Assembly: GCA_017396395.1 (NCBI GenBank)
Contig: JAFQMF010000016.1
Location: forward strand, 1-36,835
Origin: Clostridia bacterium
GTDB lineage: Bacteria; Bacillota; Clostridia; RUG12999
DNA length: 36,835 nt
Direction: 5' to 3'
The translations under genes were made by a program, and so were the position numbers. Positions 8,802 through 16,465 of this stretch are shown here, piece by piece. Each line of letters begins with the position of its first letter. Within the stretch, counting starts at the first letter, position 1. The notes beneath the pieces are model-generated. The model saw only the letters and a program-made list of their open reading frames with translations. It ran no database searches and had not been told where the DNA came from.

Positions 8802-9435
8802 AAGATTTCATAGCCTTTATAACTTCTGAGGGATTTTCTGCACCAAACACTGCTGAGCCTGCAACAAGAACATTCGCTCCTGCTTTTATAATTGCCTCGG
8901 CATTTGCAGGACCAACTCCTCCGTCAATTTCAATATCAAAATCTTTTCCCATTTTTTCTCTTATGTAGGTTACTTTTTCTAAAACCTCAGGCATAAACTT
9001 CTGTCCGCCAAATCCAGGATAAACTGACATTACAAGTACCATTTCTACTTTATCATAATACTCTTCAAATTCCTTAACATCAGTATCTGGTTTAATTACA
9101 ATACCTGCCTTAATGTTATGAGAATGAATTTTATTAATACAATCATCCAAATTGCTTTTAGCTTCAACGTGAAAAGTAATTATATCTGCTCCTGCCTTTG
9201 CAAAGGGATCAATATAATCAATCGGGTTTTCCATCATAAGATGCACATCGTAAACCATTTTTGAATGCTTTCTTATTGATTCAATAACGCATGGCCCAAA
9301 AGAAAGATTAGGCACAAAGTGAGCGTCCATAATATCAAGATGAAGGTATTCTGCTCCTGCATTTTCTACCATTTTAATCTGAGATTCTAAATTTGCTATA
9401 TCAGCAGCAAGAAGTGAGGGTGCAATTTTAATCAT
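8791..9435 (-). CDS. rpe: Ribulose-phosphate 3-epimerase
   Basis: A 214-residue TIM-barrel enzyme interconverting ribulose 5-phosphate and xylulose 5-phosphate in the pentose phosphate pathway. The sequence opens with the typical IAPSLLAAD, then carries HLDIMDAHFVPN (catalytic Asp and metal His), YDVHLM, VYPGFGGQKF and the second catalytic Asp in EIDGGV, ending with the phosphate-binding VAGSAVF. All catalytic residues are present. AAGGCGG precedes the ATG. It lies 15 bases after rsgA and overlaps thiN at its end. Confidence 0.95.
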   Translation of the reverse strand: MIKIAPSLLAADIANLESQIKMVENAGAEYLHLDIMDAHFVPNLSFGPCVIESIRKHSKMVYDVHLMMENPIDYIDPFAKAGADIITFHVEAKSNLDDCINKIHSHNIKAGIVIKPDTDVKEFEEYYDKVEMVLVMSVYPGFGGQKFMPEVLEKVTYIREKMGKDFDIEIDGGVGPANAEAIIKAGANVLVAGSAVFGAENPSEVIKAMKSYEK

Positions 9436-9450
9436 AATTTTTCCGCCTTT

Positions 9451-10317
9451 TTAATATTTCTTAGTATTTTTAATTTTGTTATAAAACTCTGTGTAGCTGT
9501 TATATCTTTCCATAGAGATTTCCCCTTTATATACAGCTTCTTTTACAGGACAATCCGGCTCGCTTATATGTGAACATCCCACAAATCTGCAAAACCCAAT
9601 ATGCCTTTTAATCTCCGGGAAAAGTGTTTCCAGTTCTTCTTTTTCCGTATCATAAATTTCAAGGGAACTAAAACCCGGAGTATCTGCTATATAACCGTCA
9701 CAGCAAGGAAAAAGCTCTACCCCGGTAGTAGTATTTTTACCTCTTTTATTTTTAGCACTTATTTCACCGGTAACAAGAAAATCTTCACCTAAAAAATTGT
9801 TTAATAGTGTAGATTTACCCACACCGGAACAGCCTGCAACAGCTGTAATTTTATTAGAAAGTTCCTCCCTTAATTCCCTTTTTAAAGCATCCTTGTCATT
9901 TACAGAAGTAATAATAACTTTGTAGCCAGCCTTTTCATAAATACTTCTGTATTTTTCAATTTCCTCATCAGCTCCGATGTCTGCTTTTGTAATAATTATA
10001 ATAGGCTTAATATTATTTTTCTCTGCAAGCACTGTAAGCTTATCAATAACATTCAAAAGGGGACTGGGATTTGCTGCTGCAAAACAAACAAGAAGATTAT
10101 CAATATTTGCAAGTTTAGGTCGTATTAAAGAATTTTTACGAGGTAAAATTTCCGTAATTAGACCCTTTCCCTGTTCCGTTTTTTCCACAATGCAGTTATC
10201 TCCAGCAATAGGAGTAAATTGCCCGCGACGCATTTTACCAAGCGGTCTGCATTCCAAAATTTCGTCACCGCATTTTACAGTATAAATTCCGCTGTTAACT
10301 TTTATTATCATTCCCAT
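9451..10317 (-). CDS. rsgA: Small ribosomal subunit biogenesis GTPase RsgA
   Basis: A circularly permuted GTPase of 288 residues that helps mature the 30S subunit. The N-terminal OB fold (about 1-65) is followed by motifs in the permuted order: G4 TKAD (110-113), G1 GCSGVGKST (162-170), G2-region KNTTTGVELF, and G3 DTPG (212-215). The C-terminal zinc knuckle has Cys243, Cys248, His250 and Cys256. It follows prkC by three bases, matching the Bacillus order prpC-prkC-rsgA-rpe. ATGs exist at 10317 and 10311; the first is used because its spacing to AAGG is better. Confidence 0.95.
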   Translation of the reverse strand: MGMIIKVNSGIYTVKCGDEILECRPLGKMRRGQFTPIAGDNCIVEKTEQGKGLITEILPRKNSLIRPKLANIDNLLVCFAAANPSPLLNVIDKLTVLAEKNNIKPIIIITKADIGADEEIEKYRSIYEKAGYKVIITSVNDKDALKRELREELSNKITAVAGCSGVGKSTLLNNFLGEDFLVTGEISAKNKRGKNTTTGVELFPCCDGYIADTPGFSSLEIYDTEKEELETLFPEIKRHIGFCRFVGCSHISEPDCPVKEAVYKGEISMERYNSYTEFYNKIKNTKKY

Positions 10318-10320
10318 AAA

Positions 10321-11976
10321 TTATAAACCTTCGTATGGATTATCTGTTGGAGGTGGTGTGGGTTTATCAACTGTACCCGTATTTCCCTGATTTCCATTTC
10401 CACTGTTAGGCTCTGGAGGGTTGTTACCTTCGTCTTCCTGGTTTGAAGGATTATCATTTCCTTCATCCGGTTTATTTTCATCTTCATTTTCATCAGGAAT
10501 TTCTTCTTCACCAAGACTTACATATAAAATAACCTTTTCATTTTTTGTAAGAAGACCACCTTCGGAAGGTATAGTTTTAATAATAAGACCTTTTTCGTAT
10601 TTTGAAGAATTTCTTTCTTTTATCTCTACATCATATCCAAGTCCCAAAAGCTTATATTCAACATCAAATCCGTCCTGGCCAATATAATTTTCCATTTTTT
10701 CGCCCTTCTCGGCACTTACCTTTAAAACTATTTCTATAGGCATATCTTCCTCAGAGAATTTTGTACCCTCTTTTGGTTGCTGGTCAAAAATTATACCTGT
10801 ATCATAAGTATCATTTTCTTCCTCCTGAATAAGGAAAATATACTTATCACCTTTTTCATACATTTCCTGTACCTGTTCATAGTTTTTACCTATAAACTTT
10901 TCAACTCTGTCTGATGTTCCTCCTGTAAATAAACCTTGAGTTACTGCTACAATAAGTGCAATAACAATTATTATTCCGCCAATGGCAACACCGAGAGCTG
11001 TAGATGTTCTATCTCTTTTCTTCTTTTGTTTACCAGATTTTTTCTCTGTATTTTCCTGCTGTTCAATTACAATAGGAATTTCTGTTGTAATCTGGTTATC
11101 CTCATCACTTTCAGAAATTTTGCTGAAAATATCATCACCATAGGTTTTAGCAGTTGTAACAGCATTTTTTATTGCTTCACACATCTCAGAAGCGTTATTA
11201 TATCTTTCCTCAGGCTTTTTCGCAAGAGCTCTCATAACAACCGCATTTACTGAATATGGTATATTATCGTTCATTCGTTTTGGCTCTATTGGCATTTGCT
11301 CTACCTGCATTTTTGCCACGTTAAAGGGATTATCTGCATCAAAGGGCACCCTGCCTGTTAGCATTTCATAAAAAACTACACCAATCGAATATATATCTGA
11401 TTTAAAGGTGGAAGATGCTCCTCTTGCCTGCTCAGGTGAGAAATAATGAACAGAACCTATTATGCTTCCTCCTCTAACTATTGTGGAACTGGAAACTGCT
11501 CTTGCAATACCAAAGTCAGTAACCTTTACCACGCCTTCGGAATTTATCATAATATTATGAGGTTTAATATCACGATGCACAATATTGTTTTTATGTGCAG
11601 TTTCAATGGCAGAGCATATTCCTGTAGCAATTTTACAAGCCTCTTCCCAAGAAAGTGCACCTTTACTTGTGATATATTTTTTAAGTGTATATCCCTCTAC
11701 ATATTCCATTACAAAATAATATGTACCTTCATCTTCCCCTGAATCAAAAACTGAAACTACATTGGGATGTATAAGACTTGCTGCTGCCAAAGCCTCGCTT
11801 TTAAACTTTTCAACAAATTCCTTATCATCTTTAAGCTCGTCACGAAGCACTTTAATTGCAACATATCTGTTAAGCTGGCGACATTTTGCTTTATAAACTC
11901 TTGCCATACCGCCACTTCCTATAAGTTCCTCTATTTCATATCTTCCGCCAAGAACACGTCCGATCATTGAATCCAT
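10321..11976 (-). CDS. prkC: PASTA-domain Ser/Thr protein kinase PrkC
   Basis: Membrane-bound eukaryotic-like kinase sensing cell-wall fragments or lipid II through extracellular PASTA domains. The ATG at 11976 is chosen (551 residues) because GGAGGG sits before it; the ATG at 11991 has no binding site. In this numbering: glycine loop GSGGMA, VAIK Lys42, HRD Asp136 followed by IKPHN, DFG 154-156, and SPEQARG. A basic juxtamembrane stretch (KKSGKQKKKRDR) and a membrane helix at about 327-347 follow. Two PASTA repeats span about 357-421 and 427-489, fewer than the three or more of many homologues. The last 60 residues are an acidic Pro/Asn/Gly-rich tail of unknown role. It lies right after the cognate phosphatase gene prpC. 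Confidence 0.95.
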   Translation of the reverse strand: MDSMIGRVLGGRYEIEELIGSGGMARVYKAKCRQLNRYVAIKVLRDELKDDKEFVEKFKSEALAAASLIHPNVVSVFDSGEDEGTYYFVMEYVEGYTLKKYITSKGALSWEEACKIATGICSAIETAHKNNIVHRDIKPHNIMINSEGVVKVTDFGIARAVSSSTIVRGGSIIGSVHYFSPEQARGASSTFKSDIYSIGVVFYEMLTGRVPFDADNPFNVAKMQVEQMPIEPKRMNDNIPYSVNAVVMRALAKKPEERYNNASEMCEAIKNAVTTAKTYGDDIFSKISESDEDNQITTEIPIVIEQQENTEKKSGKQKKKRDRTSTALGVAIGGIIIVIALIVAVTQGLFTGGTSDRVEKFIGKNYEQVQEMYEKGDKYIFLIQEEENDTYDTGIIFDQQPKEGTKFSEEDMPIEIVLKVSAEKGEKMENYIGQDGFDVEYKLLGLGYDVEIKERNSSKYEKGLIIKTIPSEGGLLTKNEKVILYVSLGEEEIPDENEDENKPDEGNDNPSNQEDEGNNPPEPNSGNGNQGNTGTVDKPTPPPTDNPYEGL

Positions 11977-11992
11977 ATTTATACCCTCCATA

Positions 11993-12691
11993 CTAATCTA
12001 TTCTGATAACAATAGCAGTTACATCGTCTGTTGCCCCATTTTTTACTGCAAGTCTGCATAACATTTCTGCAGCCTGAGGCGGGATATATTCATAACAGCA
12101 GGCTATCATTTCCTCTTCCGACACAGCACCCGAAACTCCGTCGCTGCACAAAAGAATAATTTCATCTTTACCCATTGTTACTTCACAAATATTTGGCTCT
12201 ACACTCTCAGCTACCCCTACCGCTTTTGTAATAATATTTTTTAGAGGATGCTTATTTGCTTCTGCCAAAGTGATTTTTCCATCACTTATAAGTTCCTGAA
12301 CATAAGAGTGGTCAATAGTAATTTGCTTTGCAACCATTCTGTTAATTCCGTAAGCTCGGCTATCCCCTACATTTACAATTGTTGCATTTTCACCCTTTAC
12401 AAGTGCCATAACAACCGTTGTACCCATACCTTCCAGGGATTTATCGCATTTACTCATATCAAAAATAGAATTATTTGCTTCTGTAATAGCGGATTTAATA
12501 GTCTTTTCATCAAACTTTTTAATTTTACTTAAAATTTCAATGGCATTTTTGCTGGCTACATCTCCAGCATTATGACCGCCCATTCCATCGGCTACAATAC
12601 ACAGACTTTTTTTACCCTCTTGCTTCACATAAAAGCTGTCCTGATTTACTCTGTGTTTTGTGCCCATCATACTATAGCTTCCGATTTTCAA
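11993..12691 (-). CDS. prpC: PP2C-type protein phosphatase PrpC
   Basis: Metal-dependent Ser/Thr phosphatase that reverses PrkC phosphorylation. About 232 residues, with the family motifs in order: KHRVNQDSF, VADGMGGHNAG (metal Asp), GTTVV, NVGDSRAY, DHSYVQELI, and LLCSDGVSG (metal Asp), ending with NGATDDVTAIVIRI. The frame could start at a GTG at 12700, but that codon directly abuts the rlmN stop without a binding site. A TTG at 12691 lies five bases after AGGTGA and gives the family-like start MKIGSYS, so it is preferred. Stop to next start is tight, and coupling to prkC is expected. Confidence 0.93.
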   Translation of the reverse strand: MKIGSYSMMGTKHRVNQDSFYVKQEGKKSLCIVADGMGGHNAGDVASKNAIEILSKIKKFDEKTIKSAITEANNSIFDMSKCDKSLEGMGTTVVMALVKGENATIVNVGDSRAYGINRMVAKQITIDHSYVQELISDGKITLAEANKHPLKNIITKAVGVAESVEPNICEVTMGKDEIILLCSDGVSGAVSEEEMIACCYEYIPPQAAEMLCRLAVKNGATDDVTAIVIRID

Positions 12692-12700
12692 TTTTATCAC

Positions 12701-13732
12701 CTACTGTTTTTCAGATTTTTGATTTTTTCTTCTCAGCTGACCGCAGGATGCACTTATATCACTGCCCAGCTCACGTCTTACAGTAACTGTAAGACCTTTA
12801 CGCTTTAAATTTTCCTGAAATACATATATTGATTTTTCACTGCTTCTTTTAAGAGTGCTTTCTTTTACTGAATTAATTGGAATTAAATTTATATGACAAA
12901 GCATCCCTTTTAATAGTCTGGCAAGCTTTTCCGCTACTATCGGAGTATCATTGACGCCTTCAATCATAGCATATTCAAAGCTTATTCTTCTTCCTGTTTT
13001 TGAAATATAATGTTTACAAGCTGTGATCAGCTCATTTATATCATAAGCACGGTTTATAGGCATAATCTCATTTCTTGTTTCATTTTCTGCACTGTGAAGA
13101 GATATTGAAAGAGTTATAGGAAAATTTTCCTCTGCCAGCTTATATATACCCGGCACCACACCGCAGGTAGAAAGTGAAATATGTCGGTAACCAATGTTAA
13201 TTCCTTTAGGATTACCTACATTTTTTAAAAAGGTAATTACATTATCATAATTATCAAGAGGCTCACCAATACCCATAAGAACAATATTTGAAATCTTTTT
13301 ACCGGTAACTTTTCCTGCAAAAATCACCTGATCTAATATTTCTCCTGCTGATAAATCTCGTATTTTTCCGCCGATAGTAGAAGCACAGAATTTACATCCC
13401 ATCCGGCATCCTACCTGAGTGGAAATACATACGCTGTTCCCGTGTTTGTAACTCATTACAACACTTTCTATGGTTTCACCTTCATAAAGCTCCCATAGGA
13501 TTTTTACAGTTCCGTCATTTGAAATAAGCTTATCTGAAAGTTTAAGTCCTCCAAGGGTAGATATTTTTTTAAGCTTTTCTCTTAAATCTTTGGAAATATC
13601 AGTCATTTCCTCAAAGCTTTCCACGCCTCTGTGAAGCCAGCTGTATATTTGTCCCGCACGATAAGGCTTTTCGCCCTGCTGTGCAAGAAAATCTTCCAAC
13701 TGCTCATATGTAAAGTCTTTAAGATTTACCAA
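12701..13732 (-). CDS. rlmN: 23S rRNA (adenine-2503-C2)/tRNA methyltransferase RlmN
   Basis: Radical-SAM enzyme that methylates A2503 of 23S rRNA and A37 of some tRNAs. The protein is 343 residues. The [4Fe-4S] motif is C109-x3-C113-x2-C116 in GCRMGCKFCAST; the SAM-binding GIGEPLDNYDNV follows, then SLSTCG and ISLHSAEN. The C-terminal ASCGQL carries the Cys that holds the methylcysteine intermediate partner. The start is TTG at 13732, six bases after GGAAGG, with no ATG nearby. It lies between rsmB and prpC exactly as in Bacillus subtilis. Confidence 0.94.
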   Translation of the reverse strand: MVNLKDFTYEQLEDFLAQQGEKPYRAGQIYSWLHRGVESFEEMTDISKDLREKLKKISTLGGLKLSDKLISNDGTVKILWELYEGETIESVVMSYKHGNSVCISTQVGCRMGCKFCASTIGGKIRDLSAGEILDQVIFAGKVTGKKISNIVLMGIGEPLDNYDNVITFLKNVGNPKGINIGYRHISLSTCGVVPGIYKLAEENFPITLSISLHSAENETRNEIMPINRAYDINELITACKHYISKTGRRISFEYAMIEGVNDTPIVAEKLARLLKGMLCHINLIPINSVKESTLKRSSEKSIYVFQENLKRKGLTVTVRRELGSDISASCGQLRRKNQKSEKQ

Positions 13733-13746
13733 AGCTACCCTTCCTT

Positions 13747-15060
13747 TCAGTTCTTTTTCAGCTTACAAATAAAAAACCCATCCATACCATATTCTCCCGG
13801 AAGTATTTGCAAGCATCCCTTCTTTGTGCATTTAAACCTTTTTCCATTAAAATAATCTGTTATATCTATAATTTCAAAATTTTGATGTTTGTTTAAAAAC
13901 TTTTCAATATTTAAAATATTTTCTTCTTTATTTAATGTGCAGGTGGAGTACACCATCTCTCCCCCTTTTTTTAAGTATTTACCTGCATTTTCTAAAATGG
14001 CGTACTGAATTTCAGGAAGATTCCCTTCTCCCATGGAAATTCCAAGCTCAGGTTTTTTCCGTAAAATTCCAAGTCCTGAACAAGGGCAGTCTGCCATAAT
14101 CTTGTCCGCAGTTTCTAAATACTTTTTATTGTATATTGTGGTATCTTCCTTCTTTGGTGTAATTATATCAATACCAAGTCTTTTTGCTGTATCATTTATA
14201 ATTTTTATCTTATGGTCATATAAATCAAAAGCAGTAATTTGTCCCTGATTTTCCATAAGCTGTGCCATATAGGTGGTTTTTCCGCCAGGTGCAGCACACA
14301 TATCAATTACAATATCTCCTTTACTTGGAGATAAAACATATGCAGAAAGTGCAGAGGCTTCATCCTGAGGATAAAATAATCCTTCCTTAAATGCCTTATC
14401 CTCTCTCACATCAAGCCCTCCTGATAATCTCAGACAATCAGGACAAATGCAGGTTTGTTCAGCCTTAATTCCAATATTTTCAAAATATGAAATTAAATTT
14501 TCTTTAGTTATTTTTAAAGTATTTACTCTTACTGTAGTCTGAGGAATTTCCCTGCATGAAGATATTATATATTCAGCATAATCGCCGTATTGTTTCATTA
14601 TCATACTGCAAATATATTTTGGAATTGAATATTTTATGCTGTAATAATATGCAGTATTTTCAGGAATATCTGATAAATCAAGACCCTTTTTAAAAGCATT
14701 TCTCAGTACTCCGTTTACAAAACCCATAGCTGAGGTTTTTCCAAAGCTTTTAGCTAAATTCACACTTTCATTTATTATTGCATAATCAGGAACGCTGTCC
14801 ATATATAGTTTTTGATATACTGCTGATTCAAGAATACAAAGCACTTCAATATCCAGCTTTTCAAGTGGTTTTGAAACATACTTTGATAAAATAAAATCTG
14901 CCTGAATTTTATAACTGACTGTTCCGTAAACAAGACGTGTTATAAAAGCCTTTTCTCTTTTGTCAAATCCTTCAAGACCTGATGCAGTTTCAAGGTTAGA
15001 ATAAGCACCATCACGGAATATTCGCACTAAAATTTCTACTGCTTTTTTTCTCAGCTTCAT
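13747..15060 (-). CDS. rsmB: 16S rRNA (cytosine-967-C5)-methyltransferase RsmB
   Basis: A 437-residue enzyme that methylates C967 of 16S rRNA. The N-terminal 130 or so residues are a NusB-like RNA-binding domain (GFDKREKAFITRLVYGTVSY). The catalytic domain has motif I DMCAAPGGKTTYMAQL (SAM binding), motif IV ADCPCSGLG with the release Cys, and motif VI YSTCTLNKEEN with the nucleophile Cys. Length and architecture are normal. A TAGGAG binding site precedes the ATG, eight bases after fmt. Confidence 0.94.
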   Translation of the reverse strand: MKLRKKAVEILVRIFRDGAYSNLETASGLEGFDKREKAFITRLVYGTVSYKIQADFILSKYVSKPLEKLDIEVLCILESAVYQKLYMDSVPDYAIINESVNLAKSFGKTSAMGFVNGVLRNAFKKGLDLSDIPENTAYYYSIKYSIPKYICSMIMKQYGDYAEYIISSCREIPQTTVRVNTLKITKENLISYFENIGIKAEQTCICPDCLRLSGGLDVREDKAFKEGLFYPQDEASALSAYVLSPSKGDIVIDMCAAPGGKTTYMAQLMENQGQITAFDLYDHKIKIINDTAKRLGIDIITPKKEDTTIYNKKYLETADKIMADCPCSGLGILRKKPELGISMGEGNLPEIQYAILENAGKYLKKGGEMVYSTCTLNKEENILNIEKFLNKHQNFEIIDITDYFNGKRFKCTKKGCLQILPGEYGMDGFFICKLKKN

Positions 15061-15068
15061 TTTATCTC

Positions 15069-15986
15069 CTAAATAAGGCTTCCTTCCTCCATTTTATTGC
15101 CACGAAGAAAATCCTGTATATTCATTCTCTTTTTGCCCTGAAGTTGCAACTCATAAACAACAAGCTGACCTTTACCCGTTTGAATTATCAGCTCTTTATC
15201 AGCTTTTATTATTGTACCTGCAGGCTTATTGCTGTCAGCATCTATTGCCTCTGCTTCATAAACCTTGATAATACCCTTTTCGGTTTCAAAATACGCACAT
15301 GGCCATGGGTACATCCCATATACAAGATTTTGCAGGCATATTGCAGACTTTGAAAAGTCCATTTTTGCCATATCCTTTGAAAGCATAGGTGCATGGGTAG
15401 CTTTTTCATTTTCTTGCTTCACAGGAATTATGCTGCCAAGTTTTTCAATGGTTTCTATAAGTAAATCAGCACCTATATCCGCCATTCTGTCCATAAGATT
15501 TCCGCTTGTTTCCTTTGGAAGAATATCAAATTCTTTTTGTAACAATATATCTCCTGTGTCCATACCCTTATCCATATACATAGTCGTTACCCCTGTAGTT
15601 TTGTCACCATTTATAACCGACCACTGAACAGGAGCACTGCCTCTGTATTTTGGAAGAAGTGAACCATGAACATTTATACAACCATATTTGGGATAATTCA
15701 ATATATATTCGGGAAGTAATTTCCCATATGCAACAACAACAATAAGCTGCGGCTGATGTTCCTGTAAAACAGGTAATAATGCACCATCTTTTAAGGTGTC
15801 AGGCTGATACACAGGAATATTTTTTTCAAGAGCATATTCTTTTACAGGAGGCATCACCATTTCCATTTTTCTTCCTCTGGGTTTATCCTGCTGAGATACT
15901 ACTCCGCACACATCATATCCGCTTTCTACCAGCTTTCTAAGATTTGTTTTTGCAAAATCGGGAGTTCCCATAAACAATATTTTCAT
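15069..15986 (-). CDS. fmt: Methionyl-tRNA formyltransferase
   Basis: Formylates initiator Met-tRNA with 10-formyl-tetrahydrofolate. The protein is 305 residues. The N-terminal Rossmann domain starts LFMGTPDFA. The catalytic triad is visible as Asn105 and His107 in INVHGSLLPKYRGSAPVQW and Asp143 in GMDTGD. A C-terminal OB-like tRNA-binding domain covers about residues 205-305. It is adjacent to def, the deformylase that removes the same formyl group after initiation, a very common pairing. Confidence 0.95.
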   Translation of the reverse strand: MKILFMGTPDFAKTNLRKLVESGYDVCGVVSQQDKPRGRKMEMVMPPVKEYALEKNIPVYQPDTLKDGALLPVLQEHQPQLIVVVAYGKLLPEYILNYPKYGCINVHGSLLPKYRGSAPVQWSVINGDKTTGVTTMYMDKGMDTGDILLQKEFDILPKETSGNLMDRMADIGADLLIETIEKLGSIIPVKQENEKATHAPMLSKDMAKMDFSKSAICLQNLVYGMYPWPCAYFETEKGIIKVYEAEAIDADSNKPAGTIIKADKELIIQTGKGQLVVYELQLQGKKRMNIQDFLRGNKMEEGSLI

Positions 15987-16000
15987 AATATATTTTTTCC

Positions 16001-16456
16001 TTATTCATTATCTGCTAAATTATCAGCAATTTCCACATAAAGCTTGCCGTCAAGATGGTCAAGCTCATGGCAGACACATCTTGCAAAAAGCCCCTCAACA
16101 GTTTTATCATACTTATTGCCGTTTCTATCATAAGCTTCAAAGGTAACTAACATAGGCCTTTCCACATCTCCATGTTTACCAGGAACACTAAGGCAACCTT
16201 CTGTTCCATACTGAGAGCCTTCACAGGAAATGATTTTAGGATTAATCAGTTCAAAATATCCTTCGCCCACATCAATTACAACTACTCTGCGAAGAATACC
16301 TACCTGAGGTGCTGCAAGACCTACTCCATCGCTATCACGCATTGTTTCTTGCATATCATCAAGAAGTGCAAATAGCCTATCATCAAACTTTGTAACTTCA
16401 TGGCATTTTTTTGAAAGGAGTTCATCTCCTATTGTAATTATTTTTCTGACTGACAT
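16001..16456 (-). CDS. def: Peptide deformylase
   Basis: A 151-residue metallo-hydrolase that removes the N-formyl group from nascent proteins. All three motifs are present: GVGLAAPQ (44-51), EGCLS (87-90, metal ligand Cys88) and HELDH (130-134, ligands His130 and His134, catalytic Glu131). The short length and the EGCLS motif fit the type 1 enzymes common in clostridia. AGGAG lies seven bases before the ATG. It sits nine bases after priA and 14 bases before fmt. Confidence 0.95.
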   Translation of the reverse strand: MSVRKIITIGDELLSKKCHEVTKFDDRLFALLDDMQETMRDSDGVGLAAPQVGILRRVVVIDVGEGYFELINPKIISCEGSQYGTEGCLSVPGKHGDVERPMLVTFEAYDRNGNKYDKTVEGLFARCVCHELDHLDGKLYVEIADNLADNE

Positions 16457-16465
16457 TTTTTCTCC

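Noticed and set aside
14761..15060. Possible RNA-binding gene fused upstream of the rRNA methyltransferase
   Set aside because: The NusB-like segment is the normal N-terminal domain of RsmB, not a fusion.
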